DNA of 21,075 nt from CAXBYZ01 sp963980215 (GTDB lineage Bacteria > Patescibacteriota > Microgenomatia > UBA1400 > CG1-02-47-37). The notes beneath the pieces are model-generated. The model did no database searches. It was not told where the DNA came from and saw nothing but the letters and a program-made list of their open reading frames with translations. This document shows positions 7,319 through 15,213 of the stretch, piece after piece (the stretch's first letter is position 1; each line of letters opens with the position of its first letter). The stretch is from the NCBI GenBank assembly GCA_963980215.1, contig CAXBYZ010000012.1, positions 1 through 21,075 of the forward strand, given 5' to 3'. The position numbers were made by a program, and so were the translations under genes.

Positions 7319-8439
7319 ATAACTTTGACAAAAGTTTTTTTCCCGATCTTGATTTTGTCTCCGGTTTTTGTTGGATGATCAAATTCTGTTATTGCTTGAC
7401 CGTTAATTTCGACAGCATTTTGTTGAATTAGTCTTTTGGCTTGAGATTTACTGGGTAAGACTTGTGCAATAGTAGCTAGTGAAGTGAGTTGATTAGAGAT
7501 AGTTTCTTTAAACTCTGGAGCTTTTTTTTGAAAAGTAGTTTGAAAGTGCTCTTGGGCTTCTTTAGCTTTTTTGTCCCCATGAAATTGAGAAGTGATGGCG
7601 AGGGCTAACTCTTTTTTGGCTGATAATGGGTCTGATAAGTCTAGTGATTTTAAGTCAAGATCGGTAAAGAACTCGTAGTAGTCTTTTAGGAGTTCATCGC
7701 GAACACCCATTAACTTACCGTACATATTTATATTTGAATCAGTCAAGTAGATACAGTTGCCTGAAGTTTTACTCATGGTGTTACCGTCTGTGCCTACAAT
7801 CATTTTTAGGGCCATAACAAACTTTTCTTTGTTGTTCATTTTTCGTTGTAGCTCTCTTCCGACCAGCATGTTAAAGGTCTGGTCTGTACCGCCTATTTCT
7901 AGATCTACATCCATGGCAACGGAGTCGTAGCCTTGAAGTAGAGGGTAGAGAGTTTCGTGATACCAGACAGTATCACCTTTTTTTAGTCTCTTGGTGAAGT
8001 TGTCTCTTTTGAATAACTGAACGGCTGAGATGTTGCTTGAGATATTTATGATATCTTTTAGCTTAAGCTTGGTGAGCCAGTCCCCGTTTTGTTTTATCTT
8101 AACTTTTTTGAAGTTTAAAATTGGAGCTACCTGTTTCTTCCAAGACTTAATGTTTTGATTGATCTCGGTTTGGGTGATTAACTTCCTGCCGGTATCTCTT
8201 TCGGATGGATCTCCCACTAAAACGGTACCGGTGCCAAAGAGTAAGATGACTTCATGACCGAGATCGGCAAATTGTTGGAGTTTTCGCAAAGGAACCGTGT
8301 GGCCTAGATGGAGACCTTTGGCCGTGGGATCGATGCCTAGGTAGAGTCTAATTTTCTTTTTGGCCATCAAAGATTTTAGGCCTTTTTTACTAGGCAAAAC
8401 TTGATCTACGGCTCTGGCTAAAACTTGATCGATGGTCAT
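7315..8439 (-). CDS. tyrS: Tyrosyl-tRNA synthetase
   Basis: 374 residues. This class I synthetase carries the HIGH motif as HLGH (44-47, in GIDPTAKGLHLGHTVPL), the tyrosine-site strand GGTDQTFNMLVGR (183-195), and the KMSKS loop as TMSKTSGN (221-228). The GGTDQ-FN-LVGR form matches the Thermus/TyrZ-type TyrRS branch. A C-terminal S4-type RNA-binding domain (about 325-374) recognises tRNA-Tyr. The enzyme charges tRNA-Tyr in the cytoplasm. The last Lys-Ser of KMSKS is Lys-Thr here, a conservative change. A TATAAA box 7 nt before the ATG suggests a leaderless transcript. Confidence 0.95.
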   Translation of the reverse strand: MTIDQVLARAVDQVLPSKKGLKSLMAKKKIRLYLGIDPTAKGLHLGHTVPLRKLQQFADLGHEVILLFGTGTVLVGDPSERDTGRKLITQTEINQNIKSWKKQVAPILNFKKVKIKQNGDWLTKLKLKDIINISSNISAVQLFKRDNFTKRLKKGDTVWYHETLYPLLQGYDSVAMDVDLEIGGTDQTFNMLVGRELQRKMNNKEKFVMALKMIVGTDGNTMSKTSGNCIYLTDSNINMYGKLMGVRDELLKDYYEFFTDLDLKSLDLSDPLSAKKELALAITSQFHGDKKAKEAQEHFQTTFQKKAPEFKETISNQLTSLATIAQVLPSKSQAKRLIQQNAVEINGQAITEFDHPTKTGDKIKIGKKTFVKVI

Positions 8440-8485
8440 TTAGTTATTTATAGCATTTTTTGACTCTGTTTGGTAGACTAATGTT
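8440..8485. promoter_or_regulatory. Divergent promoter region tyrS / penicillin-binding protein
   Basis: A 46-bp gap between divergent start codons, so both promoters must lie here or inside the genes. On the minus strand TATAAA (8452-8447) ends 7 nt before the tyrS ATG. On the plus strand TAGACT (8474-8479) ends 6 nt before the PBP ATG. Both spacings put the start site at or next to the A of ATG, as in leaderless mRNAs. No convincing -35 box at 16-18 bp was found for either gene; a TTGACT at 8460-8465 is too close to any -10. There is no SD on either side. Confidence 0.45.
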
Positions 8486-11098
8486 ATGTCTAATTGGAAG
8501 CGTACCTGGAGAAAAAGAGTTGTTAAGGCGAAGCACTATGCTAAAAAATATCGGCCTAGAAATAGAGCGGATGTAGTTAAGTTGTTGGCGATTTTAGGAT
8601 TTTTTGGAATTATAGGATCGTTTTTATTGGGAACGATTATGTTTGCCTGGTACTCTAAGGATTTGCCAACTCCAGATAAGGTGGTAAGGAGAGATGGATT
8701 TTCAACTAAGATTTTTGATCGTGATGGTGAGCTTTTATATGACGTGTTTGCGGATCAAAGAAGAACCCCGGTTGAGTTAGAGAAGATGCCAGAGACTTTA
8801 AAGCAGGCAACAGTAGCAATTGAAGATAAGAATTTTTATCAGCATAGTGGCTTTGACCCTCTGGGCTGGGTGAGGGCGGTCTTTAATACTGTTTTTAGAC
8901 TGAGGCGTTTGGGGGGAGGCTCAACTCTAACTCAGCAGTTGGTTAAAAATGTCTTGTTAACAAATCAAAGAAGTGTTAGTCGAAAAGTTAAAGAGTTTGT
9001 TCTGTCAGTTCAAATAGAAAAGAAGTACTCAAAGGACGAAATTTTGCAGATGTATTTAAATGAGTCCCCTTACGGAGGGACGGCATGGGGAGTTCAAGCT
9101 GCTTCGGAGACATACTTTGGTAAAGATGTAGATGAACTTAACTTGATTGAGTCAGCGGTGTTGGCTGGCTTACCACAATCTCCTAGCAGGTACTCCCCTT
9201 TTATTGGTGGGGATACTTATATAGGTAGAACTAAGGATGTCTTAAGGAGAATGAGAGAAGACGACTATATTACTAAGGATCAAGAAAAGCAGGCCTTGGA
9301 AGACTTGGATAAGATAGAGTTTGCTCCTGAAGGCTCTAGTTTTAAAGCTCCACACTTTGTGATGTATGTGAAGAACAAGTTGGTGGAAAGATATGGAGAA
9401 GCTTTGGTAGAACAAGGAGGCCTTCGAGTAACTACTACTCTTGATTGGGATTTGCAGAAGGAAGCTCAGAAAATTGTAAGTGAAGAAATTGAAAAAGTTG
9501 AATCTTTAGCAATAACCAATGGGTCCTCGTTAACTATTGACCCGCAAACAGGAGAAATTTTGTCGATGGTGGGTTCCAAGAATTACTTTGCTGAAGACTA
9601 TGATGGCAAGGTGAATGTGACTTTGTCTTTAAGACAACCTGGTTCTTCGATAAAGCCGGTTAACTACGTAACTGCGTTTATGAAGGGATACTCTCCGGCT
9701 ACTATGATTGCAGATGTTTCTACCGAGTTTCCCGGGGGAGCGGATATTCCAATTTACAAGCCAAAAAACTATGATGGAAAGTTTCATGGTCCAGTCCAGT
9801 TAAGACATGCTCTTGGTAACTCATTGAACATTCCGGCAGTGAAGTTACTTCAACTAGTGGGAATTAAAGATGTTTTGGAGACAGCCTCCAAGATGGGTTT
9901 TACGACTTTAAAACCAACTCAAGCTAATGTAAATCGGTTTGGTTTGTCTTTAGCTTTAGGTGGTGGTGAGATTAGATTGATTGACATGACCTCAGCTTAT
10001 AGCGCATTTGCTAATGGAGGCTACAAAGTGGAGCCAATTAGTATACTTAAAGTTGAGGATAATAAAGGCAAAGTTTTGGAAGAGTATAAGAAGTCATCTT
10101 TAGCCAGAGTTTTGTCTGAAGAACAGGCGTTTTTGATTTCGGATATTTTGGCTGATAACAACGCTCGCTTGATTACTTTTGGGGCAAACTCTTTCTTGAA
10201 TATTCCTGGTCACACCGTAGCGGTAAAGACTGGAACTACAGATGATCAAAGAGATAACTGGGCTGTTGGTTGGACTCCGGCGGTGATTACAACTGTTTGG
10301 GTGGGAAATAATGATAATACCCCGATGAAGAGAGTAGCTTCTGGAATTTCTGGAGCGACACCAATTTGGAGAAGAATAATGATGGAGGCTTTGTCTCGAG
10401 TGCCAAGAAAAGATTGGGGGGTGCCAAGTGGAGTTATTGAGAAAGATGTTGATGTTATTTCTGGGTATGCTTCCCATGATGGTTGGCCTTCTAGAAAAGA
10501 GTATTTTATTAAGGGAACTGAACCAGTAACAGCTGATCCGATCCACGCTAAGTTAAGGGTGTGTAAGGGTCAGGATGATAAGCTAGCCTCTGATGTTCGG
10601 GTAGCTAAGGGGGACTATGATGAGAAAGAGTTTATCGTCCTTACAGCAGATGATCCAGCTGGTGGAAGCAAGAATCGTTGGCAAGAAGGAATTGACGCTT
10701 GGATTAATGGACAAGAAGATTCTAGGTATAAGTACCCAAAAGATTACTGTGATGACTCTGACAGTGTGACTGTAAATATTGAAGACCCTGATGATCACCA
10801 GAAAGTAGGTAGTGACTTTTTGTTTAAAGCCAAAGTGACGGCTAATAAAGATGTTAAGTGGGTAAAGTTTTATGTTGATGGGGTGGAAAAGAAGAAGTTG
10901 GAAAATAAACCTTATGAGTATACTCAGCATCTTGGTGATGGAACTTATACTCTAAAAGTTAGAGCTGAAGACTCTGATGGAAAGAGTGCCGAGAGAGAGA
11001 TAAAGATTGGAGTGAATATGGATTGGGATTACACTGAACCTGAGCCTTCTCCTAGCCCGTCTCCATCCCCTTCTCCTAGCCCGTCTCCTAGCCCTTAA
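8486..11098 (+). CDS. Class A penicillin-binding protein (PBP1A-type) with Pro-Ser tail
   Basis: 870 residues, a bifunctional peptidoglycan synthase. A basic cytoplasmic N-terminus and one membrane helix (about 31-56) come first. The GT51 glycosyltransferase (about 75-240) has catalytic E113 in EDKNFYQHSG and GGSTLTQQLVKN (144-155). The transpeptidase (about 340-640) has SSIK with the nucleophile S387, SLN at 446-448 and KTG at 581-583. An Ig-like domain follows (about 765-845, VTVNIEDPDDHQKVG to REIKIGV). The protein ends in a run of Pro-Ser dipeptides after EPEP, probably a wall-spanning or disordered tail, encoded by a 6-bp-type tandem repeat at 11044-11094. It shares its stop region with convergent pheT. 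Confidence 0.95.
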   Translation: MSNWKRTWRKRVVKAKHYAKKYRPRNRADVVKLLAILGFFGIIGSFLLGTIMFAWYSKDLPTPDKVVRRDGFSTKIFDRDGELLYDVFADQRRTPVELEKMPETLKQATVAIEDKNFYQHSGFDPLGWVRAVFNTVFRLRRLGGGSTLTQQLVKNVLLTNQRSVSRKVKEFVLSVQIEKKYSKDEILQMYLNESPYGGTAWGVQAASETYFGKDVDELNLIESAVLAGLPQSPSRYSPFIGGDTYIGRTKDVLRRMREDDYITKDQEKQALEDLDKIEFAPEGSSFKAPHFVMYVKNKLVERYGEALVEQGGLRVTTTLDWDLQKEAQKIVSEEIEKVESLAITNGSSLTIDPQTGEILSMVGSKNYFAEDYDGKVNVTLSLRQPGSSIKPVNYVTAFMKGYSPATMIADVSTEFPGGADIPIYKPKNYDGKFHGPVQLRHALGNSLNIPAVKLLQLVGIKDVLETASKMGFTTLKPTQANVNRFGLSLALGGGEIRLIDMTSAYSAFANGGYKVEPISILKVEDNKGKVLEEYKKSSLARVLSEEQAFLISDILADNNARLITFGANSFLNIPGHTVAVKTGTTDDQRDNWAVGWTPAVITTVWVGNNDNTPMKRVASGISGATPIWRRIMMEALSRVPRKDWGVPSGVIEKDVDVISGYASHDGWPSRKEYFIKGTEPVTADPIHAKLRVCKGQDDKLASDVRVAKGDYDEKEFIVLTADDPAGGSKNRWQEGIDAWINGQEDSRYKYPKDYCDDSDSVTVNIEDPDDHQKVGSDFLFKAKVTANKDVKWVKFYVDGVEKKKLENKPYEYTQHLGDGTYTLKVRAEDSDGKSAEREIKIGVNMDWDYTEPEPSPSPSPSPSPSPSPSP
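11044..11094 (+). repeat. Tandem Ser-Pro codon repeat in PBP tail
   Basis: Seventeen codons of alternating Ser and Pro written with TCT/AGC/TCA/TCC and CCT/CCG/CCC, so the peptide repeat is kept while the synonymous codons vary. The mixed codon use argues for selection on the Pro-Ser peptide as well as simple repeat slippage. The repeat number probably varies between strains. Confidence 0.75.
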
Positions 11099-13029
11099 AT
11101 TTCCCCGACTAGTTCTGCTTTATATTTAGTTTTTAGGTTGGTGACTACTTTTTTTCTAATAGGAGTTACTATTTTGTCTGAGAGTGGTTTGGTTTGTGAT
11201 TGGTAAGTAATGTTGAAGGTGTAGTTTTGTTGGTAGGTTTTGGTCAAGTTTACTTTACTGATTAGTTTATGAGTAGATTTAATTGTTTCTATAACTGGTT
11301 CAATATATGTTTTTGGGGAAAGAGTGAAGGTGAGGTCTTCTATGATTGGGGGATGAATGGATGGGGGCTGGTAAGTTGGATAGTCTGAAGAAAGTTTTAG
11401 GATTGGCTTTAGGTTTAGAACAACAACTTGGGGTTTTATAGTTCCTAGTAATTTTGTTTGGTGATAGATCTCGGCAGAGTCTTTTTGTGGTTTGAATTTA
11501 ACTTGAAAATGGAGCTTTTTTAAGAGAGCTTCAACTATACCTTTTAAGTATGAGTAGCTATTTTTGGTGCTGATAATTAGCTCAAGCTTTTCTTGTGGTA
11601 GTTTATTTGTTTGAGGGTGGTAAGTGTTGGCTATCTCAAAGAAAGAAAGATTTTCTTGTGGTTGGTTTAAAGCCTCTTGATGGGAAGGAGTCAAAGATCT
11701 TCTTAAGTACTGCCAGTCTTTGGACAATGCATTTTTAATTTTGTGGTGAGAGTTTAGGGGAAATTCGGAGAGAGTAGCTAATTTTTCTGAGATTAATGAG
11801 TTGGTGTAGATCTCGTTTAAGCCAAAACCGGCTAGCCAAGTTTTAATCTGATGTTCGAGTTTGAAGTTTTGATCTTCAGGGTAGTTAGTAGGAATTGGAG
11901 TGGCCATGATTATTGATGGAAGTTTGTGGTAGCCATAGATTCTAGCTACTTCTTCGACAATGTCTTCTGGAATGTCTATGTCTTTTTGTCTGTATGAAGG
12001 AATTGAGATGGCGTAAGTGTCGTTTTTTTGTTGATAGTTATTGGTAAAACCAAGAGTATTGAGGATGTCTGTAACTTTACTTGGTTTGATATCGATACCA
12101 AGACGGTCTTTGATAAGTTGGTGTTTGGTGGTGATTGATTTTGGCTTGACTGGATTTGGGTAGATGTCGATGATATTTGAGGCTACAGAAGCACCGGTGA
12201 GTTCTTGAAAAAGCTTAACACCTCTTTTTAGAGCTATCATGGCAATCTCTGGGTCAACCCATTTTTCATTAAGGGTAGCGGCAACTGTTCTGATGCCTAA
12301 AGTCATGGAAGTTTTTCTAATTTGAACTGGATCGTTGGTTTCAAGGAAGAACAAGATTCTCTTGGTGTTGTTGACAACTATGCTGTTACTGGTACCAATA
12401 ATACCGGGGAGGTCGATGATGGTGCCGGTGCTATCGTCGATGACGTTATCTCCTCCTGGTAAAGTGTAGGTCTTGTCTTCAAGAGAAGTTATTTTTTCAC
12501 CTTTTTTTGATTTTCTTAGGACTAGTTTTTTGGTTTTGATTCTATCGTAATCGAAAACATGAGTAGGGTGACCAATTTCTGTCATTATGTAGTTGGTGAT
12601 ATCTATGGTGTTATTTAGAGAACGGATATTGGCTGCTTTGAGCCTAGCTTTGATGTATTCCTGTGAAGGGCCCAAGTTAAGGTTATCTAGAACAATGCCA
12701 AGAATACGATGGCAAGTTTGATTTGGGTCTTTAATAGAAATCTCAAGAGGGTTGTCTATTTTTTTAAGGTCGGCTAGTTTGGGGGGAATGTACTTAGCTT
12801 TGATCCCAAATTGAGGGAGGATAGCGGAAGCATCTCGGGCAATTCCGATGACAGACATCATATCAACTCGATTGGTGGTGACTTCGATATCATAAACGTA
12901 GTCGTCGCCTACTTTTTTGACTGATTCGATTGATGGTCCACAGAGAGACAGATATTTTGCTAGTTGCTTGGGTGTAGCTTTGGTGTCTATAAATTCTTTT
13001 AAGTGAGAGTGAGTGATTTGGATGTTCAT
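11095..13029 (-). CDS. pheT: Phenylalanyl-tRNA synthetase beta subunit, short form
   Basis: 644 residues, compared with about 790-800 in the common bacterial form. The N-terminus runs from LSLCGPSIESVKKVGD straight into YVYDIEVTTNRVDMMSVIGIARD (44-66), where the usual form has an EMAP/OB tRNA-binding domain inserted. That domain is absent here. The B3/4 domain (about 95-290, with NIRSLNNTIDITNYIMTEIGHPTHVFD), the B5 domain (about 295-370), the catalytically dead class II-like core and a C-terminal FDX-ACB anticodon domain (about 550-644) are present. It forms the alpha2-beta2 PheRS with PheS, whose stop lies 3 nt upstream of this start. It is convergent with the PBP, with a 4-nt shared TTAA. 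Confidence 0.95.
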   Translation of the reverse strand: MNIQITHSHLKEFIDTKATPKQLAKYLSLCGPSIESVKKVGDDYVYDIEVTTNRVDMMSVIGIARDASAILPQFGIKAKYIPPKLADLKKIDNPLEISIKDPNQTCHRILGIVLDNLNLGPSQEYIKARLKAANIRSLNNTIDITNYIMTEIGHPTHVFDYDRIKTKKLVLRKSKKGEKITSLEDKTYTLPGGDNVIDDSTGTIIDLPGIIGTSNSIVVNNTKRILFFLETNDPVQIRKTSMTLGIRTVAATLNEKWVDPEIAMIALKRGVKLFQELTGASVASNIIDIYPNPVKPKSITTKHQLIKDRLGIDIKPSKVTDILNTLGFTNNYQQKNDTYAISIPSYRQKDIDIPEDIVEEVARIYGYHKLPSIIMATPIPTNYPEDQNFKLEHQIKTWLAGFGLNEIYTNSLISEKLATLSEFPLNSHHKIKNALSKDWQYLRRSLTPSHQEALNQPQENLSFFEIANTYHPQTNKLPQEKLELIISTKNSYSYLKGIVEALLKKLHFQVKFKPQKDSAEIYHQTKLLGTIKPQVVVLNLKPILKLSSDYPTYQPPSIHPPIIEDLTFTLSPKTYIEPVIETIKSTHKLISKVNLTKTYQQNYTFNITYQSQTKPLSDKIVTPIRKKVVTNLKTKYKAELVGEI

Positions 13030-13032
13030 ATA

Positions 13033-14061
13033 TTAAAATTGGTTTAAAAACTCAGTATTTGATGAGTACAGTAAACGGATATCAGCAATATCTAGGCCTG
13101 GTTTTAATCTCAAAACTCTTTCAACTCCCCAACCAAAAGCAAAACCGGAGTATTTAGCGTGATCTATGTTCCCAGCTTTCAAGACATTCGGGTGAACCAT
13201 GCCAGCTCCACCAACCTCGACCCAACCTGACTTACAAAAACGACAACCACTACCTTTGCAAGCAGTGCAAGTGAAGTCTACTTCAAATGATGGCTCAGTG
13301 AACTTGAAGTTAAATGGCCTAATTCTTGATTTAATATCTGGTCCGAAAAATTCTTGACCGAAGTAATCTAGAGTACCTTTTAGATGAGGAATTGAGATAT
13401 TTTTATCGACTACTAAGCCTTCAAACTGGTGAAACATAATAGTGTGGGTAGCATCTTGTTGTCTCCTGAAACACTTACCAAGATTAAGCATGCGGATGGG
13501 AGGTTCTTTTACTCTTTCCATCTCCCTAACCTGACCGTTACTGGTGTGAGTGGTCAGGACCATTTTCCCCATTTTTTTGTGATGAGGAGAGTCAATAAAA
13601 ATTGTTTCCCACTCGTCTCTAGCTGGATGATCTTCTGGCATGTTTAGGGCTTCAAAAACATACCAATCCCAGTCGACTTCTGGATATCTTGATCGAGTAA
13701 AACCTATTCGGGTAAATATATCTGTTATTTCCTTGATGGCAAGAGTAATGGGGTGAAGGTGGCCAAGTTGAGGCTTGTCTCCTGGGCTGGTCCAGTCTTG
13801 CCAATCGATTTGAGAAGAAGAAGATAGCTGGGATAGCTTTGATTCTAGGGCTTGCTTGATAGTATCTTTAAGTTCGTTGGCTGACTTACCTAGAGAGGCT
13901 TTTTCTTCTGGTTTGAGGGAGGGTAAGTTTTTTAGGATTTGATTGATTTGACCTTTTCTGCCGAGGTAATCAACTTGAAGTCGATCTAATTCTTTTTTAT
14001 CATTAACCTGACTGATTAAAGCCAAAGCTTGGTTTTTGAGATTAATTAGATTGGGTTGCAT
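13033..14061 (-). CDS. pheS: Phenylalanyl-tRNA synthetase alpha subunit
   Basis: 342 residues, normal length. An N-terminal coiled-coil arm (about 1-85) is followed by a class II catalytic core. Motif 2 lies in GKCFRRQQDATHTIMFHQFEG (195-215) and motif 3 in GFAFGWGVERVLRLK (306-320). Between them is a four-Cys insert, CTACKGSGCRFC (265-276), then GWVEVGGAGMVHPNVL, as in PheS proteins with a zinc-ribbon-like knuckle. The enzyme charges tRNA-Phe together with PheT. A strong terminator separates it from rplT, so it needs its own promoter. None is clear in 14062-14085; TATGAT 11 nt before the ATG is a weak -10 candidate. Confidence 0.97.
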   Translation of the reverse strand: MQPNLINLKNQALALISQVNDKKELDRLQVDYLGRKGQINQILKNLPSLKPEEKASLGKSANELKDTIKQALESKLSQLSSSSQIDWQDWTSPGDKPQLGHLHPITLAIKEITDIFTRIGFTRSRYPEVDWDWYVFEALNMPEDHPARDEWETIFIDSPHHKKMGKMVLTTHTSNGQVREMERVKEPPIRMLNLGKCFRRQQDATHTIMFHQFEGLVVDKNISIPHLKGTLDYFGQEFFGPDIKSRIRPFNFKFTEPSFEVDFTCTACKGSGCRFCKSGWVEVGGAGMVHPNVLKAGNIDHAKYSGFAFGWGVERVLRLKPGLDIADIRLLYSSNTEFLNQF

Positions 14062-14085
14062 ATAGATAATCTATCATAAATTGAT

Positions 14086-14113
14086 ATAAAAAATCCCGGT
14101 ATTTGCCGGGATT
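14086..14113 (-). terminator. Intrinsic terminator after rplT
   Basis: On the minus strand AATCCCGG (14113-14106), a 6-nt loop CAAATA and CCGGGATT (14099-14092) form a perfect 8-bp stem, followed by a T-run that continues the stem's TT (six T in total, 14093-14088). It lies 21 nt after the rplT stop and ends the thrS-infC-rpmI-rplT transcript before pheS. It is the only textbook terminator between operons that I found in the window. Confidence 0.9.
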
Positions 14114-14134
14114 AGTCGATTAAGTAAAGTTTGG

Positions 14135-14476
14135 TTACTTGACTTTATCGACGATCTTAAAGAAAACTTTTGAGTGATTAACGACTAGGTCAGCCAAAAT
14201 TTTTCGATTAATTTCAATTTTGTTTGTTTTTAGTTTGTTGATGAACTTGGAGTATGTAATTCCGGTTTCTGATAGAGCTCCGTTAATTCTTTGAATCCAG
14301 AGAGTTCTAAAGTTTCTTTTTCTTAGTTTTCTACCATGATAAGCGTATTGACCTGCGTGCAAGACAGCTTGTTTAGCCACTTTGTAGACCTTTGATCGGG
14401 TCATGCGGTAGCCTTTGGCTAACTTTAGAATTTTCTTGTGTTTACGTTTCCTAACCGTGCTTGTTTTTGATCTCAT
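14135..14476 (-). CDS. rplT: 50S ribosomal protein L20
   Basis: 113 residues, standard length. The very basic N-terminal arm contains RKRKHKKILKLAKGYR, and the signature continues GRKLRKRNFRTLWIQRINGA. L20 is an early 23S rRNA-binding assembly protein, and in several bacteria it represses its own operon by binding the leader or the intergenic mRNA. It follows rpmI by 4 nt and is the last gene before the terminator. Nothing in the tight spacing here shows an obvious L20 operator. Confidence 0.97.
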   Translation of the reverse strand: MRSKTSTVRKRKHKKILKLAKGYRMTRSKVYKVAKQAVLHAGQYAYHGRKLRKRNFRTLWIQRINGALSETGITYSKFINKLKTNKIEINRKILADLVVNHSKVFFKIVDKVK

Positions 14477-14480
14477 ATAT

Positions 14481-14681
14481 TTATCTTACAACTAACATTT
14501 TTTTAATTTTAGTGGCAAATTTACCGGCTACGTTCTTTGGGACTTTACCTCTTCTTGCATTTCTTTTTGATCGATTGGCTTTAAGATGTCTGTTTTGAGC
14601 ACCACGACGAGTGACTTTACCAGATTTAGTAACTTTAAATCTTTTTAAGACAGATTTTCTAACTTTTAGTTTATTTTTCAT
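14481..14681 (-). CDS. rpmI: 50S ribosomal protein L35
   Basis: 66 residues, standard for L35. Highly basic, with the conserved start KLKVRKSVLKRFKVTKSGKV followed by RNRHLKANRSKRNARR-type sequence (here AQNRHLKANRSKRNARRG). L35 is a small 50S subunit protein. The start overlaps the infC stop by 4 nt (ATGA, 14678-14681) and rplT begins 4 nt after its stop, giving the universal infC-rpmI-rplT order. Confidence 0.96.
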   Translation of the reverse strand: MKNKLKVRKSVLKRFKVTKSGKVTRRGAQNRHLKANRSKRNARRGKVPKNVAGKFATKIKKMLVVR

Positions 14682-15196
14682 TTTTTCTTTTTTAATGGAG
14701 CTATAATAATCCAGAGAAGTTTACCTTGAAGTTTGGGCTCTGATGATTGAGTGCCGTGTTCAATTAAACCGTCTGCAGCTTTTTTTAGAAGCTCGAATCC
14801 AAATTCTTTTCTAGTAATTTGGCGACCGGTGAATTTTACTGTAAGTTTGACTTTATGTCCATCCTCTAAAAACTCTTGGGTTCTTTTGAGTCTAGTCTCG
14901 AAGTCTTTTTGGGCAATAAAAGGAGTGAAGCGAATTTCTTTTTGACCAGTAGTTTTGGTTTGTTTTTTGCTTTGTTTGACACTTTGTTGTTGTTGATACT
15001 TAAATTTGGCAAAGTTGATAATTTTGACTACCGGTGGCTTGGCTTTGTCTGCGACTAAGACTAAATCCATTTTAGCTTGTCTGGCTTTAAAGATAGCTTC
15101 GTCTCTGGTCATGACTCCTATTTGTTTTTCGCTTGAATCTATTACCCTGACCTCTTTGGCATCAATGTATTGGTTGATTTTGTAGTACTTTTTCAT
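14678..15196 (-). CDS. infC: Translation initiation factor IF-3
   Basis: 172 residues, normal length. The N-terminal domain (about 1-75) contains YKINQYIDAKEVRVID and ends VVKIINFAKFKYQQQ. A Lys/Gln-rich linker joins it to the C-terminal domain (about 95-172) with KEIRFTPFIAQKDFETRLKR, KVKLTVKFTGRQITRKEFG. IF-3 binds the 30S subunit and controls start-codon fidelity. The start here is a plain ATG, not the AUU that allows autoregulation in E. coli. The gene starts 17 nt after thrS and there is no SD. Confidence 0.97.
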   Translation of the reverse strand: MKKYYKINQYIDAKEVRVIDSSEKQIGVMTRDEAIFKARQAKMDLVLVADKAKPPVVKIINFAKFKYQQQQSVKQSKKQTKTTGQKEIRFTPFIAQKDFETRLKRTQEFLEDGHKVKLTVKFTGRQITRKEFGFELLKKAADGLIEHGTQSSEPKLQGKLLWIIIAPLKKKK

Positions 15197-15213
15197 AACA
15201 GAGGTAAATTGTA

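Noticed and set aside
7113..7382. 89-residue minus-strand ORF containing the repeated peptide TYGVHPCRL
   Set aside because: It overlaps the end of tyrS and the 34-residue ORF in another frame; the peptide repeat is just the translation of the two DNA repeats, which are 66 bp (22 codons) apart.
8460..8484. Standard -35/-10 promoter TTGACT with TAATGT for the PBP gene
   Set aside because: The spacer is only 13 bp, too short for a sigma-70 promoter.
10100..10930. Minus-strand ORFs inside the PBP gene (148 and 115 residues)
   Set aside because: They are antisense to conserved transpeptidase and Ig-like coding sequence, and their composition is typical of shadow frames.
14062..14134. Leader peptide or T-box for pheST
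   Set aside because: After the rplT terminator only 24 nt remain before pheS, too little for an attenuator, and no T-box core is present.
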